Source: DATFDN01 sp963818725
Lineage (GTDB): Bacteria; Pseudomonadota; Alphaproteobacteria; Acetobacterales; Acetobacteraceae
Length of the DNA: 64,000 bases
NCBI GenBank assembly: GCA_963818725.1
Contig: CAWFTU010000013.1
Coordinates: forward strand, 1-64,000
Reading direction: 5' to 3'
Both the position numbers and the translations under genes were made by a program. Positions 33,481 to 41,731 of this stretch are shown one piece after another. The stretch's first letter is position 1, and the number at the start of each line of letters is the position of its first letter. Under the pieces are notes generated by a model that worked only from the letters and a program-made list of their open reading frames with translations, ran no database searches and was not told the origin of the DNA.

Positions 33481-33903
33481 ATGGCACTCAAGGCGAGCCA
33501 GATCAAGGTCGGCGACAAGCACACCGAGCGCGTCGCCGAGAATCTCTCGCGCACCCAGATCGTCATGTACGCGGGGGCGTCTGGCGACTACAACCCGATC
33601 CACTCGGACGAGGTGTACACCACGAAGGTCGCGGGCTATCCCAGCGTGTTCGCGCACGGGATGCTGACCATGGGGCTGACCGGCAAGATGCTGACGAACT
33701 ATGTCGGCGCCGGCAGGGTGACGAAGTTCGGCGTGCGCTTCACCAACCAGGTCTGGCCCGGCGACACGCTCGACGCCACCGCGACAGTGACCGCCATAAA
33801 GGACGAGAACGGGCAGAAGCTCGCGGAACTGGAGGTCGCGACGGTGAACCAGGACGGCAAGGAGGTGGTGCGCGGCACCGCCGAGGCGCGTCTCGATCCG
33901 TAA
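33481..33903 (+). CDS. MaoC-like (R)-hydratase catalytic subunit
   Basis: A 140-residue protein with the (R)-hydratase motif YAGASGDYNPIHSDEVYTTKVAGYPSVFAHGMLTMG, in which the Asp and His of D..N..H are the expected catalytic pair. It ends with KFGVRFTNQVWPGDTLDATATV. It is co-oriented and tightly spaced with the preceding HadA-like subunit, suggesting a heterodimer like mycobacterial HadAB. A pair of REP-like palindromes follows. Confidence 0.88.
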   Translation: MALKASQIKVGDKHTERVAENLSRTQIVMYAGASGDYNPIHSDEVYTTKVAGYPSVFAHGMLTMGLTGKMLTNYVGAGRVTKFGVRFTNQVWPGDTLDATATVTAIKDENGQKLAELEVATVNQDGKEVVRGTAEARLDP

Positions 33904-33906
33904 CGG

Positions 33907-34013
33907 GCACCCTCACCCCGGCCCTCTCCCGCAAGCGGGAGAGGGGGCGTGGCAGGCAAGGGCGATACGTACAACGCCCCCTCTCCCTTTGGGAGAGGGC
34001 CGGGGGTGAGGAG
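33907..34013. repeat. two facing REP-like palindromes between convergent genes
   Basis: CCGGCCCTCTCCCGCAAGCG then its complement (33909-33948), and CCCCCTCTCCCTTTGGGAGA then GGGCCGGGGGTGAGG (33975-34012). Each forms a hairpin, and the two copies are also inverted relative to each other. They may act as a bidirectional terminator for the MaoC pair and the DUF1127 gene. Confidence 0.85.
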
Positions 34014-34238
34014 TTAAGCCCGCCAGAACGGCTTGTTCACCTCATTCTCGGCCTCCGCGAAGGTCACGCCGATATCGCGGAGCAGGCGGGCATCAAGCTG
34101 CGCCAGCGCTTGCCGGGAGCGGTAGCGGCGCCACGCCTCCTGGACCCTGCACCAAATCGACGCGCGGACCTGCCGGCCAGGAATAAAAGGCGCCCCCGGG
34201 ATCATCAGGAAAGAAGCCGCGAGATATCGGCTGGTCAT
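34014..34238 (-). CDS. DUF1127 small protein
   Basis: A 74-residue protein ending in the DUF1127 domain: AWRRYRSRQALAQLDARLLRDIGVTFAEAENEVNKPFW. ATG 34238 has AGGAG 8 bases upstream; a longer frame starting 34325 has no such support. DUF1127 proteins are small Arg-rich proteins that in some alphaproteobacteria affect phosphate uptake, RNA turnover or motility. It is divergent from a LysR gene, a common pairing. Confidence 0.85.
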   Translation of the reverse strand: MTSRYLAASFLMIPGAPFIPGRQVRASIWCRVQEAWRRYRSRQALAQLDARLLRDIGVTFAEAENEVNKPFWRA

Positions 34239-34330
34239 CGGTGTCTCCTGCAACATCCGTTGCGACACGCCGAAGGTGGGGCGCCGGAGGATATCAGTAA
34301 AACGAATTGCATTGATGGCTGTCATCAGTC

Positions 34331-35254
34331 ATGCTTATGAGCATGAGCCTGCCGCTTGCCCTCGACCCCGACCTGCTGCGCGCCTTCGTGCTGATCGCCG
34401 AGGGGCGTAGCTTCACCGAGGCCGCCGCCGTGGTCGGCCGTACCCAGGCGGCGGTGTCGATGCAGATGAAGCGGCTGGAGGAGGTGCTGGGCCAGCCGGT
34501 GCTCAGCCGAGGCAAGGGCGGGAGCGTGGAGCTGACGCCGCATGGCCAGTACTTGCTTCCGCGGGCGCGGCAGATGCTGGCGCTGAACGACGAGGTGATG
34601 GCGACTTTCCGCGCGCCCCAAATCGCGGGCACCGTCCGCCTCGGCTCTCCGGACGATTACGCCTTCGGCTATCTGCCACCGGTCCTGAAGCGGTTTGCTG
34701 ACACGCACCCGGCGGTGCAGGTGGATGTGCGGTGCGAGCCATCGGCCGACCTGGTCGAGCGGTTGCGGCGCGGCGAGCTGGATCTGACGCTGATGTCGGC
34801 GCACGAGCCCGGTGCCGTGGCGCCGGTGCCGCTCTGGCGCGGCCCGCTCGTCTGGGTCACGTCGACCCGCTACGCCCCGCACCGATTGGACCCGCTGCCC
34901 CTTGCACTGGCAAGCGCCGATCCGCTGTCGGACCGGCGTTGCTGCGAGTGGTCACGCGCGGCGGTCCAGGCGCTGGAGCGTGTCGGCCGGCGCTACCGGA
35001 TCGCCTACACGTCGGGCTCGCAGGTCGGCACGCACGCACCCGTGCTGGCGGGGCTGGCGGTGACGGTCTCGGCGCAGGCTTGGCTGCCCGACGGGCTGCG
35101 TCCGGTACGCCCCGACGAGGGGCTGCCAACCCTGCCTGAATACGAAATCGTGCTGGTCGCCAGCCCGCGCGCCCACCAGCCCGTCACCGACGCGCTGGCC
35201 GCGCATATCGTGGAGAGCTGCCGGTCGGACCTGCCGCAAGTCCGGGCGGCTTGA
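34331..35254 (+). CDS. LysR-family transcriptional regulator
   Basis: A 307-residue LysR protein. The winged helix-turn-helix is at residues about 10-68 (LLRAFVLIAEGRSFTEAAAVVGRTQAAVSMQMKRLEEVLGQPVLSR), then a linker helix and a substrate-binding domain starting GTVRLGSPDDYAFGYLPPVLKRFADTHPAVQVDVRCEPS. By the usual rule it should control the divergent DUF1127 gene from the 92-base region between them and itself. The C-terminal domain resembles LrhA-type members; the inducer is unknown. Confidence 0.88.
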   Translation: MLMSMSLPLALDPDLLRAFVLIAEGRSFTEAAAVVGRTQAAVSMQMKRLEEVLGQPVLSRGKGGSVELTPHGQYLLPRARQMLALNDEVMATFRAPQIAGTVRLGSPDDYAFGYLPPVLKRFADTHPAVQVDVRCEPSADLVERLRRGELDLTLMSAHEPGAVAPVPLWRGPLVWVTSTRYAPHRLDPLPLALASADPLSDRRCCEWSRAAVQALERVGRRYRIAYTSGSQVGTHAPVLAGLAVTVSAQAWLPDGLRPVRPDEGLPTLPEYEIVLVASPRAHQPVTDALAAHIVESCRSDLPQVRAA

Positions 35255-35863
35255 CGCGCGATCTGTCCAGCCTTGCGGCCCTGGATAAGCGTCCGCCGAA
35301 CGATCAGACGCCCCGCAGATCCTCCAGCGGCGAGGGGACGAACTCGGCCACGGTCGGATGGATGTGCATCGCGCGTTGCAGCACGGGGTAGGGTGCCTTG
35401 GCGTACATGGTGTCCAGCACGCAGTGGACCACTTCATCCCCGCCGGTGCCGAGGAACGCCGCTCCCAGGATCTGCTGCGTGTCCGCGTCCACGACGATCT
35501 TCATGAGGCCGAGCGTCTCGCTCTTCTCGTAGGCGCGGGATACGTTCTCCATCGCCACGGTGCCAACCAGCACGCGACGGCCAGCCGCCTGCGCTTCGGC
35601 CTGCGTCATGCCGGCGCGGCCGAGTGGCGGATCGGTGTAGAGCGCGTAAGCGGTGATCCGGTCATGCACGCTGCGCATCGCACCCTCCAGCAGGTTGGCC
35701 GCCACGATCTCTCCGTCGTTGTAGCTGGTGTGGGTGAAGGCGCCGCGGCCGTTGCAGTCGCCGAGCGCCCAAATGCCCGGAACCGTCGTTTGCAGCCTCT
35801 CATCCGTTACGATGTAGCCGCGCGGGTCCAGCGCGACACCAGCGCTCTCCAGCCCAAGGTCTC

Positions 35864-36910
35864 CCCGCTTATCGGCCAATCGACCCGTCACGGGTAGACG
35901 CCTTTGTGGGTCAGACGGGACGACGCAGCGACGGCACGGCAAAGCGCGTTGACCATGCCTCGCATGTTGCGGCGCCGGTTGGTGGTCCAGCAGAAGGCGC
36001 CGAGATAGTCGGGCAGATGCTTGGGGGAGAGCCGCTTGTGGGTGGCCTTGAGCGCGGTACCGAGATTGGCGACCAGGGTGTTGACGGTGAAGAACGGGGC
36101 GCTGCGCTCGCGCTCCGGACGCCCGCCGCCGGTGACGGTGGCGACATGCGTCCGCCCGGCTTCACCGAAGGCGTTGAACGCCCGCAAGCCGTCCGTGTGC
36201 ACAGTCGCGCCGGCGGCGATGTGGGCATCGCGGAACGCGGCCACCGCCTCGCTGGAGAAGGCGCTGACCGCGCGCATCGCGACATGGCCCATGCGCCCGT
36301 CCGCATGCCGCTCGCAGGCGACGATGACGCAGGTCTTGCCTTCGGTTCCGCTGCCTTGGTTCCTTTCACCTCCCAGACACACGTCATCCGCCTCCACTAC
36401 CGGCGGCGCGGCATCGTCGTCGCTCGCGCCCCCGAGCGAATAGCGCTCCGTCCGCTCGGTCATGGCGTGGCGGAGCCGCTTGTGCAGATACCAGGCCGTC
36501 TCATAGCCCAGGCCCAGCCTGCGGCCGAGCTCGACCGCCGAGATCGCCTGTTTGGTGCTGCTCATCAGGTGCATGGCGCGGAACCAAGTGGTCAGAGACA
36601 GCTTGGTGTCCGCCATCACGGTGCCCGCGGTGACCGACCAACGTCGGCCGCAGCGCGTGCAGCCGACACGGCGGCCGTAGACATAGCTCTTCAGATTGGC
36701 GCAGCGCGGGCAAGGCATTCCTTCACGTTGGCGCGCCGCCACCAACGCCGCCAGACACTGACCCTCCGTCCCGTAGAGTCGTTCGAACTCAACGTCCGTC
36801 AGCCCCTTCATGATTGCCCGCACCGTTCTGCTCCGAGACGCCGCGTTCAGAGCGACTTTGCGCTTCCCTGCTGCAAAGTACAAGAGCGGGTCGATTGGCC
36901 GATAAGCGGG
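35864..36910 (-). mobile_element. IS1595-family insertion sequence
   Basis: Perfect 24-bp inverted repeats begin CCCGCTTATCGGCCAATCGA at both ends. CAAGGTCTC is present on both sides (35855-35863 and 36911-36919), an 8-9 bp target duplication as usual for IS1595. The element is 1047 bp and carries one apparently intact transposase. Confidence 0.9.
35888..36811 (-). CDS. IS1595-family transposase
   Basis: About 307 residues. The N-terminal zinc ribbon is CPRCANLKSYVYGRRVGCTRCGRRWSVTAGTVM, followed by the helical segment TKQAISAVELGRRLGLGYETAWYLHKRLRHAM. The catalytic core follows, with Asp in PPVVEADDVCLGGERN and in ATVHTDGLRAFNAF and the C-terminal LGAFCWTTNRR. Start chosen at ATG 36811 (MKGLTDVEFERLYG). 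No stop or shift is seen, so it is probably active. Confidence 0.85.
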   Translation of the reverse strand: MKGLTDVEFERLYGTEGQCLAALVAARQREGMPCPRCANLKSYVYGRRVGCTRCGRRWSVTAGTVMADTKLSLTTWFRAMHLMSSTKQAISAVELGRRLGLGYETAWYLHKRLRHAMTERTERYSLGGASDDDAAPPVVEADDVCLGGERNQGSGTEGKTCVIVACERHADGRMGHVAMRAVSAFSSEAVAAFRDAHIAAGATVHTDGLRAFNAFGEAGRTHVATVTGGGRPERERSAPFFTVNTLVANLGTALKATHKRLSPKHLPDYLGAFCWTTNRRRNMRGMVNALCRAVAASSRLTHKGVYP

Positions 36911-37447
36911 CAAGGTCTCCGGTGTTGGGCCGTCGCCCGGTGGCCATCAGCAGGTGCGTGCCGGCTGCCTCGCCGCCCGCGAATCGCAGCGTAAAGCCGC
37001 CATCGCGCGGCACGAGGGACAGTTCCGAAGCGCCGAGCACCACCCGGATCTGTTCCGCTTCCAGGATCTCCCGCAGGCAGCCGGATATCTCGGCGTCCTC
37101 GCGCGCGACCAGCCGAGGGGCGGCCTCGACCACCGTGACGTCGGCGCCGAACCGGCGGAACATCTGCGCGAACTCAAGCCCGACATAGCTGCCGCCGAGC
37201 ACGACCAGTCGCGCTGGCAGCGCGTCCATCTCCATGATGGAGTCGCTGGTCAGGTACGGGACCGCTTCGATGCCGGAAATGGAGGGCACCGACGGGCGGC
37301 CGCCCAGGTTGAGGAAGATGCGCTTGCCGCGCAGCCTCTGCGTGCCCACCTCGATTTCGCGTTCGGAGACGAGCCGCGCGTGGCCTTGGATGACGGTCAC
37401 GTTCTCCGCTTGGCGGAGCGAGCGCTCGACCGCGGCCCGGCTAGCGC

Positions 37448-37571
37448 CAATGCTGTTCACTTAAGGCGAAATCCTGTTCAGTTAAGGCGAGCGGCGAATG
37501 CCAACCCGCTGAACATGCAGCGTTTGTGCTTGTTCTGATATAGACACAACTCACTTGAGTGAACAGCATTG
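37448..37571. mobile_element. 124-bp MITE with IS4-like ends and 10-bp target duplication
   Basis: The ends read CAATGCTGTTCACTTAAG and, inverted, CAATGCTGTTCACTCAAG. CGGCTAGCGC is duplicated at 37438-37447 and 37572-37581. The ends resemble those I recall for E. coli IS4 (TAATGCCGATCAGTTAAG), which also makes 10-13 bp duplications. There is no coding capacity, so an IS4-group transposase elsewhere would mobilise it. Confidence 0.88.
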
Positions 37572-37878
37572 CGGCTAGCGCCGACGATCTGGTCCTTACG
37601 CGCGTTTACCCGCCTCCAGTCCACCCTGACGGATCCCCCGACAGCCACGCCAAATTCGGCGGCACGCCGCGCCAGGTGCGCTGCGTAGGCGCTAGCCACC
37701 ATGGTCTTGGTCGGGGTGCAGCCGGTATTGACACAGGTGCCGCCGAAACGCCCCTGTTCCACGATGGCCACGCGCCAGCCGGAGGCGGCGAAGCGCCGGG
37801 CGAGCGACGGCCCGGCTTGGCCCGTGCCGATGATGATCGCGTCGTAGCTGTCCATGATCCATCTCCACCCCTCGGAGC

Positions 37879-39435
37879 CTAATGCGCGTTGACCGGCGCC
37901 TTCGGCGGGACCACCTTTCGCATCAGCAAAACCAGTGGGGTTGCGATCAGAAAAGCAACCATGATGGCGCGGAACGCGTCGGCATAGGCCATGGTGGAAG
38001 CCTCACGATATGCGATCGCGCGGAGCTGTTCCAGGGCCGCAAGATGTCCGGCGGCCGTGGAGCCAAGCACTTTGGTAAGCCCTCCCCCGAGTTCGGCAAC
38101 CATGTGATTCATCGCGTGGTTGTCCGGAGTTAGCGTGGAGGCGATGGTCAGGAAATGCAGGTTGGTCTGGTCGTTCAGCACCGCGCCACACATCGCGATA
38201 CCCACCGCGCCGCCCAGGTTGCGCATCATGTTGAACAAGCCGCTCGCGTATTTCAGCCGCGCCGGAGGGAGGCTGCCGAGGCCGAGCGTGACGCTCGGCG
38301 CCACCGCGAAGACCTGCGGGAAGCCGCGCAGAAGCTGCGGAATCAGCAACTGCTCCCCGCCCCAGTCGCTGGTGATGAAGGTGAAGCCCCACATCGACAG
38401 GCCGAAGCTCGCCAGTCCCGCCAACATCAGCCAGCGCAGATCGACCTTGCGCCCGAGCGCGACGTAAACCGGCACGCCGAGCACCGCGCCGACACCCGTC
38501 GAGAACACCGCGACGCCGGTTTGCCAGGCGGAGAAGCCGCGCACATAGCCGAGAAACAGCGGCGTCAGATAGATCGTGCCGAAGATGCCGATTCCGGTGA
38601 CGAATGACAGGATACAGCCGAGCAGGAAGTTGCGGTTGGTGAGCGCCCGCAGATCCACCACCGGATTGTAATAGGTCAGGCTGCGGATGACGAACAGCGA
38701 TCCGCCGACGGCGGAGACAATGGCGAAGGCGCGGATCGTGGAGTCGTCAAACCAGTTCCAGCGCGCGCCCTCCTCCAGCACATATTCCAGGGTGCCGAGC
38801 GCAGTTGCCATCAGCACGATGCCTAGATAGTCGGCGCCGGCCAGCAGCGACAGATCGGGTTTGTCGATATCGACCAGCAACGCCACACCGACCGCGACCA
38901 GCAGCCCGGGGACCAGGTTGACGTAGAACAGCCAGTGCCAGCTCAGCGTGTCGGTAATCCAGCCGCCGATGATAGGGCCAAGGGTCGGCGCGATGGAGGC
39001 GATGGTGCCGACCACCGCTGCCGCGTAGACGCGCCGCTGGCCGTCGAAGTAGTGGAAGGAGGAGGTGAACACGGTTGGGATCATCGACGCGCCGAGCATC
39101 CCCTGCAGGGCGCGGAAAACGATCATGGAGTTGATGCTCCAGGCGATCCCGCATAGCATGCTTGAGAGGGTAAAGCCGAGCGCCGAGGCGGCGAACAGCC
39201 AGCGCGTCGAGAACACGCGGGTGAGCCAGCCGGACAGCGGAATCATCACGATCTCAGCGATCAGGTAGGCGGTCTGCACCCAACTGATCTCGTCCTGCGC
39301 CGCCGAGAGCCCGCCGCCAATGTCGGCGAGCGAGGAGGCGACGATCTGGATGTCGAGCAGGGCCACGAACATCCCGACGCACATCACCGCGAAGGGCAGG
39401 ACGGTGCGGACCATGTCCCGCGATGCGGCGGTCAT
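37879..39435 (-). CDS. emrB: EmrB-type drug efflux MFS transporter (DHA2, 14 segments)
   Basis: A 518-residue DHA2-family pump. MCVGMFVALLDIQIVASSLADIGGGL and the ISWVQTAYLIAEIVMIPLSGWLTRVFSTRW region are classic EmrB features, and GTIASIAPTLGPIIGGWI is the antiporter motif C. About 14 membrane segments. ATG 39435 overlaps the emrA stop by 4 bases (ATGA). Together with EmrA it would form an inner-membrane/periplasmic efflux system, needing an outer-membrane channel from elsewhere. Confidence 0.9.
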   Translation of the reverse strand: MTAASRDMVRTVLPFAVMCVGMFVALLDIQIVASSLADIGGGLSAAQDEISWVQTAYLIAEIVMIPLSGWLTRVFSTRWLFAASALGFTLSSMLCGIAWSINSMIVFRALQGMLGASMIPTVFTSSFHYFDGQRRVYAAAVVGTIASIAPTLGPIIGGWITDTLSWHWLFYVNLVPGLLVAVGVALLVDIDKPDLSLLAGADYLGIVLMATALGTLEYVLEEGARWNWFDDSTIRAFAIVSAVGGSLFVIRSLTYYNPVVDLRALTNRNFLLGCILSFVTGIGIFGTIYLTPLFLGYVRGFSAWQTGVAVFSTGVGAVLGVPVYVALGRKVDLRWLMLAGLASFGLSMWGFTFITSDWGGEQLLIPQLLRGFPQVFAVAPSVTLGLGSLPPARLKYASGLFNMMRNLGGAVGIAMCGAVLNDQTNLHFLTIASTLTPDNHAMNHMVAELGGGLTKVLGSTAAGHLAALEQLRAIAYREASTMAYADAFRAIMVAFLIATPLVLLMRKVVPPKAPVNAH

Positions 39436-40550
39436 GGCCGGTGCGTCCGCAGGTCCACGCTGACGGTGGTGGAGAGCCCTGGCCGCAGCATCCCAAGTTC
39501 GGCCGCGTCGCCGTCCAGTGCGATGCGCACGGGCACGCGCTGCACGATCTTGGTGAAGTTGCCGGTGGCATTCTGGGGCGGGATAACGCTGAACACGGCC
39601 CCCGTCGCTGGCGCGAGGCTTTCCACATGTCCGTGGAAGGTGCGGCCGGATAGCACGTCGGCCACGATCGTTGCTGGATCGCCCGGCTTCATGCGGGCGA
39701 TCTCGTCCTCCTTGAAGTTGGCATCGACCCACAGACCGCTCGCGGGCACGACGGAGAGCAGGTTGTTGCCGGCGGCAACATAGGCGCCGACCTGGGCCGA
39801 GCGATCCCCTACATAGCCAGTGATCGGGGCGGTGATGTCGGTGTACCCGAGGTTGAGGCGCGCGGTTCGCACGTCCGCCTCCGCCTGCACGCGGTTCGCC
39901 TTGGCCTGGGCGAGTTCGGTATCGAGCACGGCGAGTTGCTGACGCGCCGCCTGAAGTGTGGCCTGGGAAGCGGTCACGGCGGCCCTGGCCGCCCTGTTCT
40001 CGGCGAGCGTCTTCTCGGCGTTCTGGCGCGAACCGGCGGCGGTCAGCGCAAGCGCGCGGTAGCGGTCCGCATCCTGGGCAGCGAAGTCCGCTTGCGCCTG
40101 CTTGGCCGCGAGATCGGCCGTCGCGCCGTCGATCGCCGACTGTTGCTGGACGCGCCTGGCCTGCAGGTTGTCCAGTGCCGCTTGCTGCGCCAGCAGCACG
40201 GCCTCGGCGTGGTTCAGAGCTTCCTGGAAATCGCTCGGGTCGAAGCGAAGAAGGATCTGCCCAGCCTGAACGTGCTGATTATCGGTCACGAGAACCTGCC
40301 GCACAAAGCCTGCGACATGCGGCGAGATCGGCGTCACGTCAGCGCCGACATAGGCGTCGTCCGTGGTTTCGGTGAAACGGCCCACGGTCCACCAGTCGTG
40401 GCCGTACCAGGTAGCGCCGGTCAGCACGGCGAGACTGGCCGCGACGAGAGCGATACGTCGCGCGTTATGCCGCCTGCGGCCGGGCGAGGTCGCGCCCGGT
40501 TTGGTGATCCCACCCTCGAGTAAGTCCCGGCCGACAACGTGCTCGCTCAT
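39432..40550 (-). CDS. emrA: EmrA-type membrane fusion protein (HlyD family)
   Basis: A 372-residue adaptor. One membrane segment (RRIALVAASLAVLTGATWYG) is followed by TTDDAYVGADVTPISPHVAGFVRQVLVTDNQHVQAGQILLRFDP (lipoyl half), a long coiled coil rich in Ala/Gln/Glu (residues about 110-220), then LNLGYTDITAPITGYVG and the beta barrel. ATG 40550 overlaps the stop of the HxlR regulator. It bridges EmrB to an outer-membrane channel. Confidence 0.9.
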   Translation of the reverse strand: MSEHVVGRDLLEGGITKPGATSPGRRRHNARRIALVAASLAVLTGATWYGHDWWTVGRFTETTDDAYVGADVTPISPHVAGFVRQVLVTDNQHVQAGQILLRFDPSDFQEALNHAEAVLLAQQAALDNLQARRVQQQSAIDGATADLAAKQAQADFAAQDADRYRALALTAAGSRQNAEKTLAENRAARAAVTASQATLQAARQQLAVLDTELAQAKANRVQAEADVRTARLNLGYTDITAPITGYVGDRSAQVGAYVAAGNNLLSVVPASGLWVDANFKEDEIARMKPGDPATIVADVLSGRTFHGHVESLAPATGAVFSVIPPQNATGNFTKIVQRVPVRIALDGDAAELGMLRPGLSTTVSVDLRTHRP

Positions 40551-41059
40551 GGCTCTGACTTCCGCGTAAATGGCAGGCCGCCCCTCTCCTCCAGGCGCTG
40601 CCGGGTTCGCTTGTCCGCAGCGGGGCCAGGAGCGAGGACGAAGCTGGGGCCGGCGATCCGCTCGCCGGTTGCGCGGTCGGCCAGCATCGGCTCCACGGGC
40701 GCGCCGGTCTCGGCATGGGTGAGCTGCACGCTCACGCCCTCAGGGGCGAAGTGCTTGTTGCCCCAGGCAAGCAAAGCGAGCAGCACCGGACGGAAGTCAC
40801 GGCCGCGCTGAGTAAGCACATACTCGTCGCGCGGCGGGTGCTCGCTGTAGCGGCGGCGCTCCAACAGGCCCGCTTCGACGAGTGCGCCGAGGCGGCGGGT
40901 CAGCATATTGGGCGCCACGCCAAGGCTCTTCTGGAACTCGTCGAAGCGCGTGAGGCCGTAAAAGGCGTCGCGCAGGATCAGGATGGACCACCACTCACCC
41001 ACGCGCTCTAGGCTGCGGGCGATCGGGCACTGCATGTTGCCGAAGCTCTTGCGTTGCAT
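40547..41059 (-). CDS. HxlR-family regulator of the efflux operon
   Basis: A 170-residue regulator with the HxlR winged helix: CPIARSLERVGEWWSILILRDAFYGLTRFDEFQKSLGVAPNMLTRRLGALVEAGLLERRRYSEHPPRDEYVLTQRGRDF. ATG 41059 gives MQRKSFGNMQCP; the conserved Cys near residue 11 may sense oxidants or electrophiles. It is the first gene of the hxlR-emrA-emrB operon (4-base overlaps). The AT-rich sequence just upstream (AGTTACTATCATAATGCAAG) is the likely promoter and operator. Confidence 0.88.
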   Translation of the reverse strand: MQRKSFGNMQCPIARSLERVGEWWSILILRDAFYGLTRFDEFQKSLGVAPNMLTRRLGALVEAGLLERRRYSEHPPRDEYVLTQRGRDFRPVLLALLAWGNKHFAPEGVSVQLTHAETGAPVEPMLADRATGERIAGPSFVLAPGPAADKRTRQRLEERGGLPFTRKSEP

Positions 41060-41158
41060 AACGGGAGAATAGAACGAGTTACTATCATAATGCAAGTGAC
41101 TGCGCTAAGCTCCCGGCGCAGGCCGGCCGAGCGGGGCTGGCATGACGGAGGGCAGAGG

Positions 41159-41689
41159 ATGGACAACGCGCGTGAACCGGCGGGGAACGGCCCGCTCTAC
41201 CTTGAGGACCTTGCGCCAGGGCAGCGCCTGACCAGCGGGACCTACTGGGTGGGGAAAGACGAGATCCGCGCCTTCGCGGCGCAGTTTGACCCGCAGCCCT
41301 TTCACCTCGACGCGGAGGCCGCCCGCGCCACACTGTTCGCGGGCCTTGCTGCCAGCGGCTGGCACACAGCGGCGATCACCATGCGCCTGCTGGTCACGAC
41401 CGGCCTGCCGCTCGCCGGCGGCATCATCGGCGCCGGCGGAAAGATCGAATGGCCGCAGCCGACTCGGCCGGGTGACGTGCTTCGGGTGGACAGCGAGGTG
41501 CTCGAGGTGAAGCCGTCCCGCTCGCGTCCGGATCGCGGCATGGCGATCGTGCGAAGCACGACGCGAAACCAGCGCGACGAGGTGGTACAGGTGCTCACCG
41601 CGAAACTGATCGTGCCGCGCCGCGGGCCAGGCGAGCCGACAGCCGGGACGCGGGAAGACGGGATCGAGCGTCGAGAACGCGACGGCTGA
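41159..41689 (+). CDS. MaoC family dehydratase
   Basis: A 176-residue hot-dog protein with LYLEDLAPGQRLTSGTYWVGKDEIRAFAAQFDPQPFHLDAEAAR, LAASGWHTAAITMRLLV and GGKIEWPQPTRPGDVLRV. This resembles acyl-CoA dehydratases annotated MaoC. In QFDPQPFHLD the usual Asn of the hydratase motif is replaced, as in several non-PhaJ members. GGGCAGAGG precedes ATG 41159. It is divergent from the HxlR operon. Confidence 0.82.
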   Translation: MDNAREPAGNGPLYLEDLAPGQRLTSGTYWVGKDEIRAFAAQFDPQPFHLDAEAARATLFAGLAASGWHTAAITMRLLVTTGLPLAGGIIGAGGKIEWPQPTRPGDVLRVDSEVLEVKPSRSRPDRGMAIVRSTTRNQRDEVVQVLTAKLIVPRRGPGEPTAGTREDGIERRERDG

Positions 41690-41731
41690 GGTGTGCCGCT
41701 GCACCGTGGGAGCTGACACGCGACGGTTTGC

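Larger units (their letters stand above)
35304..37855 (-). pseudogene. mercuric-reductase-like FAD oxidoreductase broken by an IS1595 element and a MITE
   Basis: Three segments belong to one gene. 37855-37572 has the FAD motif GTGQAG and the redox pair CVNTGC (C41, C46). 37447-36911 has LVVLGGSYVGLEFAQMFRRFGADVTVVE and MATGRRPNTGDL. 35863-35304 has GIWALGDCNGRGAFTHTSYNDG and the C-terminal HIHPTVAEFVP. Removing the MITE and the IS with one target copy each restores a continuous 450-residue protein. It lacks the N-terminal heavy-metal domain and the C-terminal Cys pair typical of true MerA, so its substrate may be another disulfide or metal ion. Confidence 0.88.
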
